The notes under the pieces are model-generated. The model ran no database searches. It was given only the letters and a program-made list of their open reading frames with translations, and was not told the origin of the DNA. From Scortum barcoo (lineage: Eukaryota; Chordata; Actinopteri; Centrarchiformes; Terapontidae): a stretch of 64,000 nucleotides of DNA. Position 1 is the stretch's first letter. Each line of letters opens with the position of its first letter. Positions 36,601 through 49,568 of this stretch are shown piece after piece. The stretch lies in assembly GCA_023238725.1 (NCBI GenBank), contig CM041538.1:10724880-10788879 (forward strand), given 5' to 3'. The translations under genes and the position numbers were made by a program.

Positions 36601-39600
36601 TAAATAAGAGGAAAACAAGCAATGTAAAAAGGCAAAAAGGTACAGTAAAAGGCATTACCCTCAACTGGGGTGTCATAATATCATCAGCCACAGTCGTCTC
36701 CCAGGTGTTTCTGGATGCCTTGGTCGTTAAGTGACGATCAATATCAGCTAGTCAAAGAGAAGGTATTTTGTAAAATACATCATGTACTAGTTTACTGTAT
36801 TTTCTCTAACTTTAAAAGATAACATCAAACACATTTTTCTTACTTATCATTTTTAAGTTCAATTCCATTTCAATGTCTTCCTACAGGTGACCACTGGCAA
36901 CATGTGAGCAAGAATTTAATTGTGGCAAACACAATCTCTCCACACTGTCTCAATAAGTACACTTACAGTGACTGCCCTGCACTAGCTCATGCAGGGATCT
37001 GAGCACTAAGTGGACCATTGTAATAATGTCATCAACGCCTCGTCCCAGTGCCTGTGAAAGCTGATCCAGGTCCTTCATTATGTGCTGAGCAAGAAACAAA
37101 TAAACATCCTCCACAGGCGGCTGGATGATGTGCTGGATAAACTAAAGGAAAACACAGAGTTGGAGTGATGTCACATTCAGATTCAAAAGTAACTGCTGAT
37201 GTAGACGCTTCATGTTTGTAGAGTGATATCTCATTTAGAGAGCAACCTTTCATCTGCTCACCTGGGTCTTCTCTGAGGCTCCTAGCAACATGGCCAAATG
37301 TGTAACCAGCCTGACCAATGTGAAGGGAGTCAGAGACATGTTTTTGGTGTCCAGGGCATCTGGGTTGTTTCTTTGCGCAGGGTCTCCCAGGATGTGGCCA
37401 GGTCTTGTGCGATCCCTGACGGGTTTCAAAAAAGAACTCTTAAATTATCATCCTTATGCTGCTAGTCTCATGTTGATGATATTAGTTTGATCTTGTTTTT
37501 AATAAAAAACTTTTCTTAATAAAGCTTGAATAAAGTTTTTGTTTCACATTGGATATGTTGATAAAATGTTGTAACTTCGGATGTTCACCACATTATGGGC
37601 AGCTGGAAATATAATAATATTTTACCTAAATAACGTAAACATAAAAAATGTATTTTGCTGTAATGTGGTCATTTATCATATGTTAACCAAATCACTAAAA
37701 CAGTCTGACAGTCTTTGAATTCTGGATTGGAGTTGATGGATTTGCCACTAGCCAGTACATAACATTTATAACACTATATAACATTTTTTTTTTGCCCACA
37801 AATATACTTCATGCTTCCATATATTATGTTCCACACATAAATCCTGTTTTAACAGGAAGTAAATTAAATTAAGAAAGAAACATACTTTGCAGCTTTGACA
37901 TGACATTAAAGAGACAATTCAAAGCACAGCTAGAGCTTGACTATTAATGACACTCACTGCTGTAGCTGAATTGGTGTGAATCCAGCCACAGGAGAATGGT
38001 GTTCCCCTCCAACCTCCTCACCACACTCCAGACATCGACCTCTCTCCATGGGCTTACCACACTGCAGTACAACATAACAGCAGATTATAAAAGCATAAAG
38101 CAGATTTAACTGTTTTGTTTTTTATGTCTGTACTCACTGGAAAATAGCTTACCTCACCAACAAAGCATGGGTGATTATTTGGACACACTGTAAAAAACAA
38201 TGAACCAATTAAAATAGGTTTAAATCACCTGAGTTCTTGAGACAGAAGATTAAGTGACTAAGAATTATGAGGTGGGTTTAAATAACTCCTTTAGCCTTCA
38301 ATATAATGATGCAAACCCAGAGAAGCCTCAATTTAAAACTGTGGTTTTTATGAAGGAATAACACTTACCATACCAAGTGAGATTCCCATAGTCCTGCTGT
38401 ATGACTGCCTGGGCAACCCCTAACATGTCATCAGGCATTGTTGGAATAAATGCCACCTTAAACCTTAAATAAAATAAAATAAAATAAAATAAAATAAATG
38501 TAAAGGATGACATGAAAGAAATCATCATTTATTATTGAAGCTATTATAGCACAAAATATCTATGATGTCTATAGGTATTATTACAGTTAAAGTTGTAAAA
38601 CTGACAACATTCTATAATTTGACACAGAGCAGCTGATACTAGAAGAGTTGAAATGGTTCAGAAAGGCAGATATGATACATGTTTACCTGCATATTCTCAG
38701 GAGACAGACCAAGTTCCTTGAGTGGCATCACCAGGGGGTGAGTCCCAGTGAGCAGCACAGCTGTGAGATGGATGATCATCTCGATGATAGTGCTGTCCAT
38801 AAAAGTATAACCAGAGCACATGGCCGGGATTCCCAGCTTGTTGTGAACCAAGGCTGAGGCAAAATCCCTTACTTCTTTTTGATGCAGATATCTTGAGCCC
38901 TGGATGAGGTCTCCAAATGCTTGGCATAGCTACAAGAAAGACATAAGACAATATACAGTGGCAATAAGTCATATATAGTATAAAACAAAAGACAGCAATT
39001 TTTTCATACAACATACAGTTCTTAGAAACATTAACACCACTACATGAGATCAGCCCCTGTACCATTCTAGGCTGCGTGTTATCATCTCCAGGGGGTCTTA
39101 ATGTGTAATATACCATACAGTTTCTACAAGATGTATTTTATCACTCTATACCTCAGGGGTTGGATGAAGACCTGTATTTGCAGATCTATACAGAGTTGTA
39201 ACCTCTCGGAAAAGTGCCAAGAGGATGAACACTGCTCGATTCCTTGGTGGGGCGGTGCATTTCTGTATCAGTGGAAAACAAACAGAAATTAAGTAGTGAG
39301 CAGATACTTTTCAAACTGAACATCACGATGTCCGTCTTTCTCTCTTCAGCCACATATGCACTTTCCCAGGACACTCATTGTTATTCTTTACCATTCACCA
39401 AATGCCCTCAGACTTTTGCCTCTTTATCTGCCCTATAACTAGGTCATTCTGTCATGGTTTGCATTATGCCCTGTTGTTTTCCCTGGAGAGAGAAAAGTAG
39501 TGACAGGAACATTACTTATAGCAGCAAAGAGTTTGGTAAATTAAAATTAAATACCTCACAGACTTCTTCTATATGTTCAACATCACTGTCCACTACTGCC

Positions 39601-39729
39601 TTGGCAACTGCATCCCTCACCGCCTTGTATTCCTCTCCGTACACAAGATACTGGTCCATCTGGCCTCCATCTTCATTCTGTTCACACCATAAATGGAGTC
39701 AGATGAGCATAATAATAATAATAATAATG

Positions 39730-39816
<87 letters not shown>

Positions 39817-42800
39817 GGAATTTACATGTCCTGGTGGCTTCACTGTTTTAGTAAATGAAGACCTGCACACTATCACATGATAATGTGCTGCAGATGTGTT
39901 GGTATCACTGACATTAATGTAAATGGAAAAGCATGGTGGTATACCTGCTGTTGGATCTCCTTGGGGAAAAGCCAACTGAACTTTGGTCGTTTAACCAGCA
40001 TCTGGACGGACTCGATACCGTGCCATTCGCTGAGTTTGCGGATCAGGTAAACACGGTACCAATCGTTCCCACTTTCCTCACAGAGTTTAATCACCATGTT
40101 CAAGAAATCTTCTGCTCCATGTGGAATGTCATTATCTGCAACAGCAATGTAGTTCAATAAACCTTTTGTGCTAACTAATGCAAACTGTAAACAGTAGTGA
40201 AGTTATCTCTCACCAGAAAGATTTTCCAGATTTTCCACCAGATTTTCACTGATAAGTTGGGCAGCCATTGTGAGGGACTGACGCAATCGTGCGATGTGCT
40301 GCAGATGTTGAACTGACACTGTTGCTGGAACAGAAGGGACTTCTTCCAAGAAGGAGCACAGGAATTGTGTTTCATCAGCATAAAATGGCCTCAACTCTTC
40401 AGCTTTGTTGCCTTCCTGAGGAATTTTCTCCCACATGGAGTCCTGCAGAGAAAAATAGTTGAGGGAGGTTACTGTTACATCAACTGACCTGTATCAGCAA
40501 GAGAAGGAGAAACTGAGACACCACTTTGAGATACAGCTGCTTTCCACACTCCACGTGAAGCCCTCCTGTCCCACTAAGATACTGTAGGGCAACAGTAGAC
40601 AAATCCAGCCTATAGCTATTTATTTTATTTGATTTGTCCCACTGACAATGCAGAAGTTTTCACTTTTATACTGTACATCAAAACTTACGTAATGATATTC
40701 AACTACATTACATCTGCAGATAACAATGTAAACACAGGGGTCATGTAAATCCCAAATATGACCTCAATGATACAAGGAGATACTCTATGAGGAGATGAAT
40801 CAAAACATCAATAAATGTTGTCCTTAAATTAATAAAGATAAATAAACGCTGAAGATGTATAAACCTAAGTTTCCACAGCACCTGTGCAACACTGGCACCC
40901 CAAAGCTGAAATTTCAGACCCTTTATGTAGCTTATTCTGTAACTTTAACTTATAAACATAAAACTGGCATACAACAACAACATCTTACAAAACCTAGCAT
41001 TGGACATAAACCTGCAGTTAATCCACAGAAAAGATTACTCCTTTGCTGATACTGTATAAATTAAGTCCAGATGCTTAAAATGTCAGAAAATACATAAGAT
41101 TCCCAATATCTGGCCTTGGCATTTATTTTATTACCACACAAATTGTTGACGTTTCTGGCATTCAAACAAACAAATCAAATACCAGTGCAAATTGCAGATC
41201 CTATTTATGACTAATTAGTGTAATACCTGCTAGGTTTTAGGAGCCCAAATTTCGTATAGTCTCTCACTGCAACATGCTTTTTCATAAATACTTAACTGTT
41301 TTAAAAGGTTTCCCTGAGTTCTTGTCTTCATGGGTTTTTTTTAATGTTCTGAAATCTGCACTGAAGCCACTTCTGCTTTTTACTGGTCCATTTCTACACT
41401 CTAGTCGTACTAACAAAAATGTTACTGCTTTATCTTTGTTTAAAAAGTTGTTTGTTTACCTCCAGGCAGTTGATGTACAAGGCATAAAGCTCTGCTTTAT
41501 CCCCCTCATCCACAAATCTGCTGTCTTCAACAGATGTCAAATGCTGCTGCAAATATTCCTGGACTTCATTAAAGCTGAAACACAGTTAAAATCATCATAC
41601 AATTGATACAATGCAGAAATGCTTTGCAAGGCGAAGCAAACTGACTTAAATCTATTCTGATGTTTTCTCAAAGCCAAATCTTTCAGTGTGAAGTTGAATT
41701 TTACCATTACTGTGACATATTTAGTTTACCTACTTGAACTTCAGCAGCAGCTTGAGGATCACAGATCGCACAACTGGACTTTTATCTGGAGACTCGTCAA
41801 AAGGTGACAGATCTTTGGTGTGAAACTGTTTATTTTCTGGTTTGAAGATGATTTAGAGTAAATATTAGTGACAAAAAGGAGAGAGAATAAAGGAAATACA
41901 TACATACAAGATGAATTAATAATGTATAAAAAACAACTTATAATATAATATAATATAATATAATACTTTTATTAAGAGACCACAATAATAGCAATGTATT
42001 TAGTAAATGGTTAATGCTGCCACATGTCAGACAGATCCAGGTTAAGTAGACAAGAAGATTAACAAAAAGGAAACAATATTTTGTTTGACTGTTAAGTTGA
42101 GAAAGAGCTCTACACAAAGTGGTACCTGTCTCAACCATCAGGTAGGACAACAGGTGGATAATGACACCTCTGGCTGGTGGTGTGTTGTCTTTGAAGCACA
42201 CAGTAGATAGCAGATCAATGAAGAAACCATTGCATCGCCGCCTGAATTCTGCATTTTTCTTGATAGAAACCCTGCAGAGTCATAAAAATTAAATGCAACA
42301 TCAAAATTTGAAATAAAAAGAAATGACAATCAGTATGTCAAAATAGTTCTTCTGAGCAATGCATTCACTGACATGGTAAGCAAATGCATTATATACTAGT
42401 CAAGTCAGTTTATTTATATAGCACATTTAAATACAATAAGACATTGCCCAAAGTGCTGCACAACATCAGATAGAAATAAAATACATTTAAAGAAAGACAA
42501 GTTAAAAACAGATTAAGCAGCTAAATTAGAGTAAGAGCAATTGACGTATCTGGCAGAAAATATTTGGCAATATAAAGCAAGTTTAGACCAAAACATTGGA
42601 TGATAGTTTAAACAGATAGTCATAAATACTGTGCACAATAATAAAATTGAGTTATGAATCAAATCTGAAATGCCAGTGTGAACCAGTGAGGAGCCTAGCT
42701 ACAGTACTTTGAACCAGCTGCAGCCTAGATATTTGTGCTTGGCCCATTCCAACATACAGGGAATTGCAGTAGTCAAGCCTGGAGATCACAAAAACATGAG

Positions 42801-45800
42801 TAACCTTCCTTAAGATCTTCATGTGAAATGAAGGGTTTTATCCTGGCTAAAACTCTTCGTAAAAGCTGGCTTTGACGACTGAGTTTTTCTGCAAATCAAA
42901 TTTAAAAGAGGAGTCGAAAATAACACAGAGATTTCTATCATGGGGTTTCAAGTGGGGTGCCATAGAACCAAGGAAAGAGGAGAAGTTGTCAGGTAACACT
43001 GATGGATGGCGAGAGGGGTTAAGTACTAGGATCTCAGTTTTATCTTCAGTGAGGCAAGCAACTTGTTAGAGAATTTACACAGTTATTGGTGAACTTCAGC
43101 AGCAGGTATATCTGAGTATCATCAGCATAGAAAAGATAGCAAATATTGTGTTTTTTAAGAATAGAACCTGAGGGAGGCATATATAATGAGAATGGAAGTG
43201 GCCCCAGTATTCTTTCAAAAGTGTCTGATGGATAATTGTTAGGTTAGTTAGTTAGGTGAGAATAGGACAATATAAAGTGACTGATCGATATATCTGTCAC
43301 ACTCCTAAGTGAGTGGGCACATATTTCTTTTATGGTAGGCAGTTCATTAAACAGAGCTGCTAAACACTGGACAGTGCAAACAAAGGCTCCTGTGCACTTA
43401 CTAATAACAGTGATGCAATAAGAAACCAGAGAATCAAGTTCATGATAGCAAGTAACTGCTTACAGGTCACCACCCTGAATGCTTTGCAACTGCTATTTAA
43501 TACACAACTGAAAAAAGTGAGTTTCTCCTTTTACCTGTTGTACCATTTTTCAAATTTAAATATTTAAAAGATCTCACCTGACATCTTCAGAGATGTGTGG
43601 CTGAAAGTCATTTGGTAATTCCTCTCTGCAATTGGGACAGGAAGTCCTTCCTGTGTCAAGGTTTGCCTTGATACATGTTGAGCAGTAGATGTGATGGCAT
43701 GGCAGCTCTACGGGGTCCTGAGGCTCCCTCATGCACACCACACATTGAAGTCCAAACCTTTATAAAAATAAAACTAACATCAGTCAGATTCACTAAAGTG
43801 CAGCAAAAGAGCAGTCCTCACTGTTTCAATAAAAATAACTTTCAAATTAATCAGCCCATACCTGAAAATCTGATCACTTGCTCCCTGCTTACATGACTTG
43901 AGTACTTTAATCACAGCTTGAAAAGCCTTAGGTGATTTCACATCTGAGTCTCCCTCCAGAACCTTAGAAGTTGGTCAAAATATTAATATAACAATAGCCA
44001 TAATGGTGATTTTTCACTTTTTTCAGTTGGCTTAACTTCAAGGAAAATGGTTTTAAAAAGAGCCTCCATCACTCTATATATAAACTACATTTCATATGTG
44101 TGCTTTTTGAAGAATATATTGGTAATTAAGGATCTACTCACCCTGCTTAAGGTTTCAATGTGATTCAGGACCAGTGTTCTGAGCTGATTCTCGTCAATAT
44201 GGACACCCAGCAACATGTGTTCCACAAACAATGAAAGGATGTAGATGCGTTTCCAGCCATTACTGTAAAATATTACAGACATAATCACGGTGGGTTTGTT
44301 GTAAAAAATGCTCTAAGGCAGCATTTTACATCTGTGCAGGGTTTTTCCCAAAAAACTGGATAACCTATTTAATATGTAGACTTTGCTATGTGAAATAGCA
44401 CCACTACTTGTTTCCCTGAAGCTTAATAAACTGTATATTATATTTCAGCTATCACTGGAAGCAGTATCAACCAAACTTACCAACTATTGCAGGGTCTACT
44501 TGAAAGCTTCTAAATACCATGTAGCATTATTTTTTTATTAAACTATTCTTAACAACATGGTGAATGACTGGCAACTTTTAAGGTGGAATGTGATCTTGCA
44601 TGTTACCCAATGGATGAGCTGATGTCATAGATCAATCAACACACCTTAAACGTCAATATGATGACTCTGACCAATCCATTTGTTTTTATTGTCTCTCTTA
44701 CATTACATACATTGGTTGATTGGCTCTTTAAACCTTAAAAAAGTATATGAGTTCCAACTGGATTACATGAATTAAGAAGGTTTATTTTCCTCACTGGGAG
44801 TAAAAAAGTGTTGGAGCATTGTGGTGTGACACCTGAATGAATGCCGATTAGGCAGGTCCTTAAAATGGTTCTGCCCTTAATTTGCCTTAATCATGTCAAG
44901 GAGTATGATGACCTTTCAGTGCTGCCAAGCAATAACCTTCTAATGTCTAATGAGGGTTGTTTTGTTGAAATGTTTTGGTTGTGTTCCTCAACAAGGGATT
45001 TCCTTGGAACACACCTTGGAAATTGGAGTTATTATTTTTTCAGTCACCTGGTAGATCTACCTGACTGGTGAAGTCATTTTATCATAAATAAATTATCTCA
45101 TGTGTTTGGCATAATCTGGTCAAACTGATCAACCCATTTAAAATGAATATCAGCTGATGATCAATGATCAGTGACACCTGTAGTAAGCGAGAACCAGAGC
45201 ACCCAGACAAAACAGATGCAGACCAGTCATTTAGTTGAGTATTTTACTTCTATTCCTGTGCATCAGCCTCTTACCTGACATCATGGAGTCTTTCTTTGCA
45301 TCGCTCTCCATATTGTTTGACATTATGTTGACAGCAAATCAACTCCAAAGAGGCTTGCAGCCTCTTCACTTGCTTCAGCCAGTGCTGGGAGAGAGCATCA
45401 GTATCTAACTTGGGAGACTTCAGGCATGCCTTAGCTGCAAGTACATCCAAAACCTGCAAGGCAGCAGAACAGTTTGTAAGTGAGTCAGTACTTTTGCAAA
45501 ATAATGTTGAGATGATCCAAATAAAAGCTAAATGTGAAATAGAATTAGAAACAGAATTAGAGGGTGGTCAATATTGTGTTTTCATTAAATAAACGTATTG
45601 CTTAATTAACACAGTGCTTCTAAAAAATGTATTTACTATATCAAAACACTATATTGAGAAGTCTGCTCTGGTGAATTCTGGAAGCCAAGCCTTTTCCACA
45701 ATGTGTTTTACATATACTCTGAAGGAAAACATATTAGACAATCATCGAATTTTTTATTTCATAACATTTTGAATGATTGACTTTGTTTAGGGGTATATCT

Positions 45801-48800
45801 ATACATAGTTGTAATATAATGCATGAATGTTGAAATGATTCTAAAAATAAATTTAAAAATGTCTTTACCATCTCTGGACAGTTTCTATAGTGCTGATTCT
45901 CTCGTAGAAGAGAGACAACATCAGGCTGAAGAGATATTATCTGTGAGAGGTTCTGAAGACGAGTTTGGTAGAAACGGTAAGCGATGTGGATTTGAGGAAG
46001 AGAGAGCTCATCTTCATCTGTTTTTTGTCTCCGTAGTTCATCGATGCAGCTGACCATGGCATGTTTCAAGATCTAAGGAGCAAAGGTAGATTAAGAATAG
46101 AGTATTTGTTTTAAATTAAGCACTTAGAAGGTTTGTTGTAAACCAGTTTCTCCAGTGATGATTGTTGTAAAGCAAACAAGTAGAGGATGGCTATTTTTGT
46201 TTTGTTTTCATGAAACTGGACTTGAACTTGACCATAAATAAATGACATTTCTAGCGTTTTCATGGTCTTAGTTGTAAATTAAAATGATTATCTGTTATTT
46301 CTGTGCTTCTGCATTACTACTTATTTGATTAAAACTCTGGCCATACATACATATTGTCAGGATATACAGATGCTTTCAAAGGCAAAATTCAAAAGCATAT
46401 GATGCAGACAGAGTAACACTGTGGGGTCAATGAGGTCCAGTCTAAGAGAAGTGCTGGAAATCTGTCATCTTTTTTTACCTTTACTCTTTGCATAAGCAAT
46501 AGAGCCACAATGAACTGATCCTTCATTATACATTCTTTGTAAATATAACCTCCTAAATATTCCTCCAGTTTCATCAAAATTCTTGAAAACCCTCCTCTTC
46601 CATGCTAAAAGATGCATTTTATTGAGGAGGAACCTCCCACAGTGGATAATAGTGGAATCAATGTATTTAAGTGCATCTCTCTCAAGGCTGTCCACTTTCA
46701 TTCAGTTTTAGAAAGTTTGTAGCCCTTTTACAACTTAACTTAGCTCTGTGGTCTGACGTGGGGCCAGTAGATGTTTTATTTTCACTGCATCGTGTTTGTA
46801 TTCTGTTTTATCATGAGCTTTTTAATCTCATGAGCTTTTTAATCTCACAAAAAGTCATAAACTTTAAACCTGTCAATGTTTAAATTAAAATAAATAAATT
46901 AATAATGGATATCTGTGTTGACTGCAGAAGATTTGATTGTTATAACACCAGAGAAAAGTGAATTTTTTTGTGAAAGTGAGAGTATTGCAGTATTTAATTG
47001 GTATTGTTATTGTAGTTAAAGGAAGCAAGCCACTAAGCACTGTGTTTACCCGCACCTGTAATTCTTCCTCTGATGCCACTTTCATGGTCATCGAAACAAA
47101 ATCCTGCAGGTACCTTTCGAAAAATTCTTTCTTCATTTTTTCATTCACACTTTTAGCAATGTAACTGCCAAGTGGAGTGTTCAAGAACAGCTCTTGGAAA
47201 TCAGCAGGTGAATGAACTGTGAAGAAACGTTGACAGTGTTACTAATGTATAAGGGTTCAGTTTAAAAAGATATCTTTTAGTTACAGAGCTAGTGCTTTTT
47301 AATGTGCAAAACAATTCCAGGACAAAGGGAATATGGATACATTTTCTATACAGTATGATAGTTACTTTCATGTCTGGACATTTGTATTACGAGCCCATCC
47401 AGGAAGTCCTTGATCCACCAACTGAAGGGCATGAGGCAATGCATTGTATTGCCACCTGTGACATGGCTTTGTACCATTAAGACACTGGAGCTGTGGGAGA
47501 AGCAGGATGTAGGTTTAATGAATGTGATTTTGTAAAACAGAGGAATCACATTGTTAATATTTTATTTTAACAGCTTCTGTTCAAAAGTCAGAAAACACAC
47601 CATTGAGAACCTGTGGTTGACACCAATGGCCGTGATACAATGCTTCTTTTTAAAAATCAGAGTACATGTAAAAAATGGACATACATTAATGATGTGTTGC
47701 CAAGACTATCTTGATCTACCATGATCATACAACCAAGAGATACTCACTTGCTTTCCACCTGTACATAAGGTACATCAAGCATATCTTTATTCCCAAATAT
47801 CTCAAACCAGAGGTTCCTGATGTCATCATACTCATTCAGCAGAAGGTCCAAATTGCAATCTCGGTCAATGACTGAGATCAAGTTGGCTAGAAGTGGTGTG
47901 ACAACTGCTTGGACTTTCCTCCACAGTGTGTGTCTGTGAGAAACATTCAAATGAACAATTTTTGCTTAACATTTGCTTATGTATTAAAAATGATCTCCGT
48001 ACTAGTAGTGATTAATAGCAGAACAGCAGTGATGCATTTTATACCACAGAAAAATAGCGAAAAGGTTCATAGATATTGGTACGCTAAGGTATATAATTCA
48101 AGACCTACAGGAACGTCCCCCCCTCTTGAAGAGCGCTGACATTGGATGCCTCCCTCAGAACCCAGCCTTTTGGATTGGGCGTGTTGGCCTCATAGTGCTC
48201 TAACAGTGAGCGGAGACGTTTCCTCAAAATGTTTGCAAACACACCTTAAAAACAGAATTCATTTTCAGAAACATTCATATTCACTGCAAAGAGAAGAAAG
48301 ACATAACAATGGCTCTATGATATAAAAGAGTGACTCATTCTCTAACCTTGCGTCTGACTTCCATCTAGAAGTGTGAGCAGGTTCTCAACTCTTTTAGTGC
48401 TGAATTCTCCACTGTCTGCTGTATCTCTCAGCATGCTCACAGCACCCTGAACACAGCTCCTTATCAGATCTGTCATATTAAACAAATGTCCCAAAACCTG
48501 CAAAAATATAAAAACATTAACAGTAGCACTTAACACATTTTAGAGGTTGTGAGTAACTGACTAGCATGTTTTCCAACCAGGTAGGTCCTAACTAGTTATA
48601 GTTATTTAGTATGAATGAATAAATAAATGGTTGCAGTTTGTGTATCATTTTTGATACAAAACAAAAATTCAAGTGAATTAGCTTAAATCATTTCAATATA
48701 AAATATCTCATAAAGATGAACTATTGTAATGGACTTTTTTAAGTCATTCTAAAAAAAGCTCTCAGGCGGCTGTACCTGTTTGAGTCCTAAGAACGACTTA

Positions 48801-49518
48801 AAAAGATGCTCCTATTCTAGTCATTTGCTTTCTGTTTTTGATTTAGACTAGCTGACCTAGGTGTGATAAACAGATGCCATTGTAGACAACAAAAGTAAAA
48901 GGAAAAATGTGCTATCAAATATTAAACTTGAGTTATTTTGCACTTAACCATGAATACAAAATAAATAATAAAACTGTATTGGTAATGAGGTCTGACTGGT
49001 CATCATAATCCTCTTCTACGGGCTTATGGGTGCTAAATTACACTTATCAGGCACACTGGTCTCCTCCTCTGTCTCCATATCTTGAAAGGAACAAGAATTA
49101 AAGGATATATAAATATATTGACTTAAAATATATAATATTCTTTATAAAAACAAAATATGCAAATGCGTTACCCTCGGGTGGATCTTCAAAAAGGTCACTG
49201 ATGCGTAGATTTTTTAAGGAATGAGCATCAGACACAAACTCTTTTGATCTTCTGAGATCATCAATGTGAACAGATCTCCAAGGACCTGAAAAAAAGTCAG
49301 ATTAATAAAGACACTAAACTTAAGTTAAAATTGCCTGCTTTCTTTTGTTTTTTGTTTTTTTGTTGTTACTCTTAATGTGTAGCACATTGCATTTTGTGCA
49401 TGAAAGGTGTCATATAAATCAGTTTAAATTATTATTATGGTTGTTATAAAGGGTGTTCTTCTATGGTGTTAAAGCATATTGTCACAGACATTAAATAGAC
49501 CAATTTATTAGTCATGTG

Positions 49519-49568
<50 letters not shown>

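Larger units (their letters stand above)
30670..37415 (-). other. rnf213: rnf213 C-terminal segment exons
   Basis: Exons 5' to 3': 37262-37415, 36967-37141, 36659-36747, 36203-36454, 35550-35679, 35321-35398, 34911-35091, 34339-34543, 33984-34061, 33137-33334, 32320-32409, 31930-32108, 30670-30817. All join in frame. Recognisable family blocks are LLPRRQGPGLCATGLVSYL, SNCQYSLERG, LQGKPLITRT and GFLSMTGGDP. This is the mainly helical C-terminal region of the E3 module, which follows the RZ finger. Confidence 0.9.
38687..43962 (-). other. rnf213: rnf213 exons from before the RING to before the RZ finger
   Basis: Exons: 43862-43962, 43578-43757 (RING), 42126-42271, 41734-41836, 41460-41574, 40214-40442, 39945-40135, 39555-39677, 39152-39262, 38687-38929. 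Every junction keeps the frame. Conserved blocks include FFIDLLSTVCFKDN just after the RING, NDWYRVYLIRKLSEWHGIE, and DQYLVYGEEYKAVRDAVAKA. This region links the RING to the RZ finger in the E3 module. Confidence 0.92.

Noticed and set aside
39454..39858. 134-codon plus-strand frame with a long isoleucine run
   Set aside because: Made of microsatellite DNA and antisense of rnf213 exon 39555-39677.
39682..39975. 97-codon frame rich in tyrosine
   Set aside because: It is only the translation of the AAT microsatellite plus exon flank.
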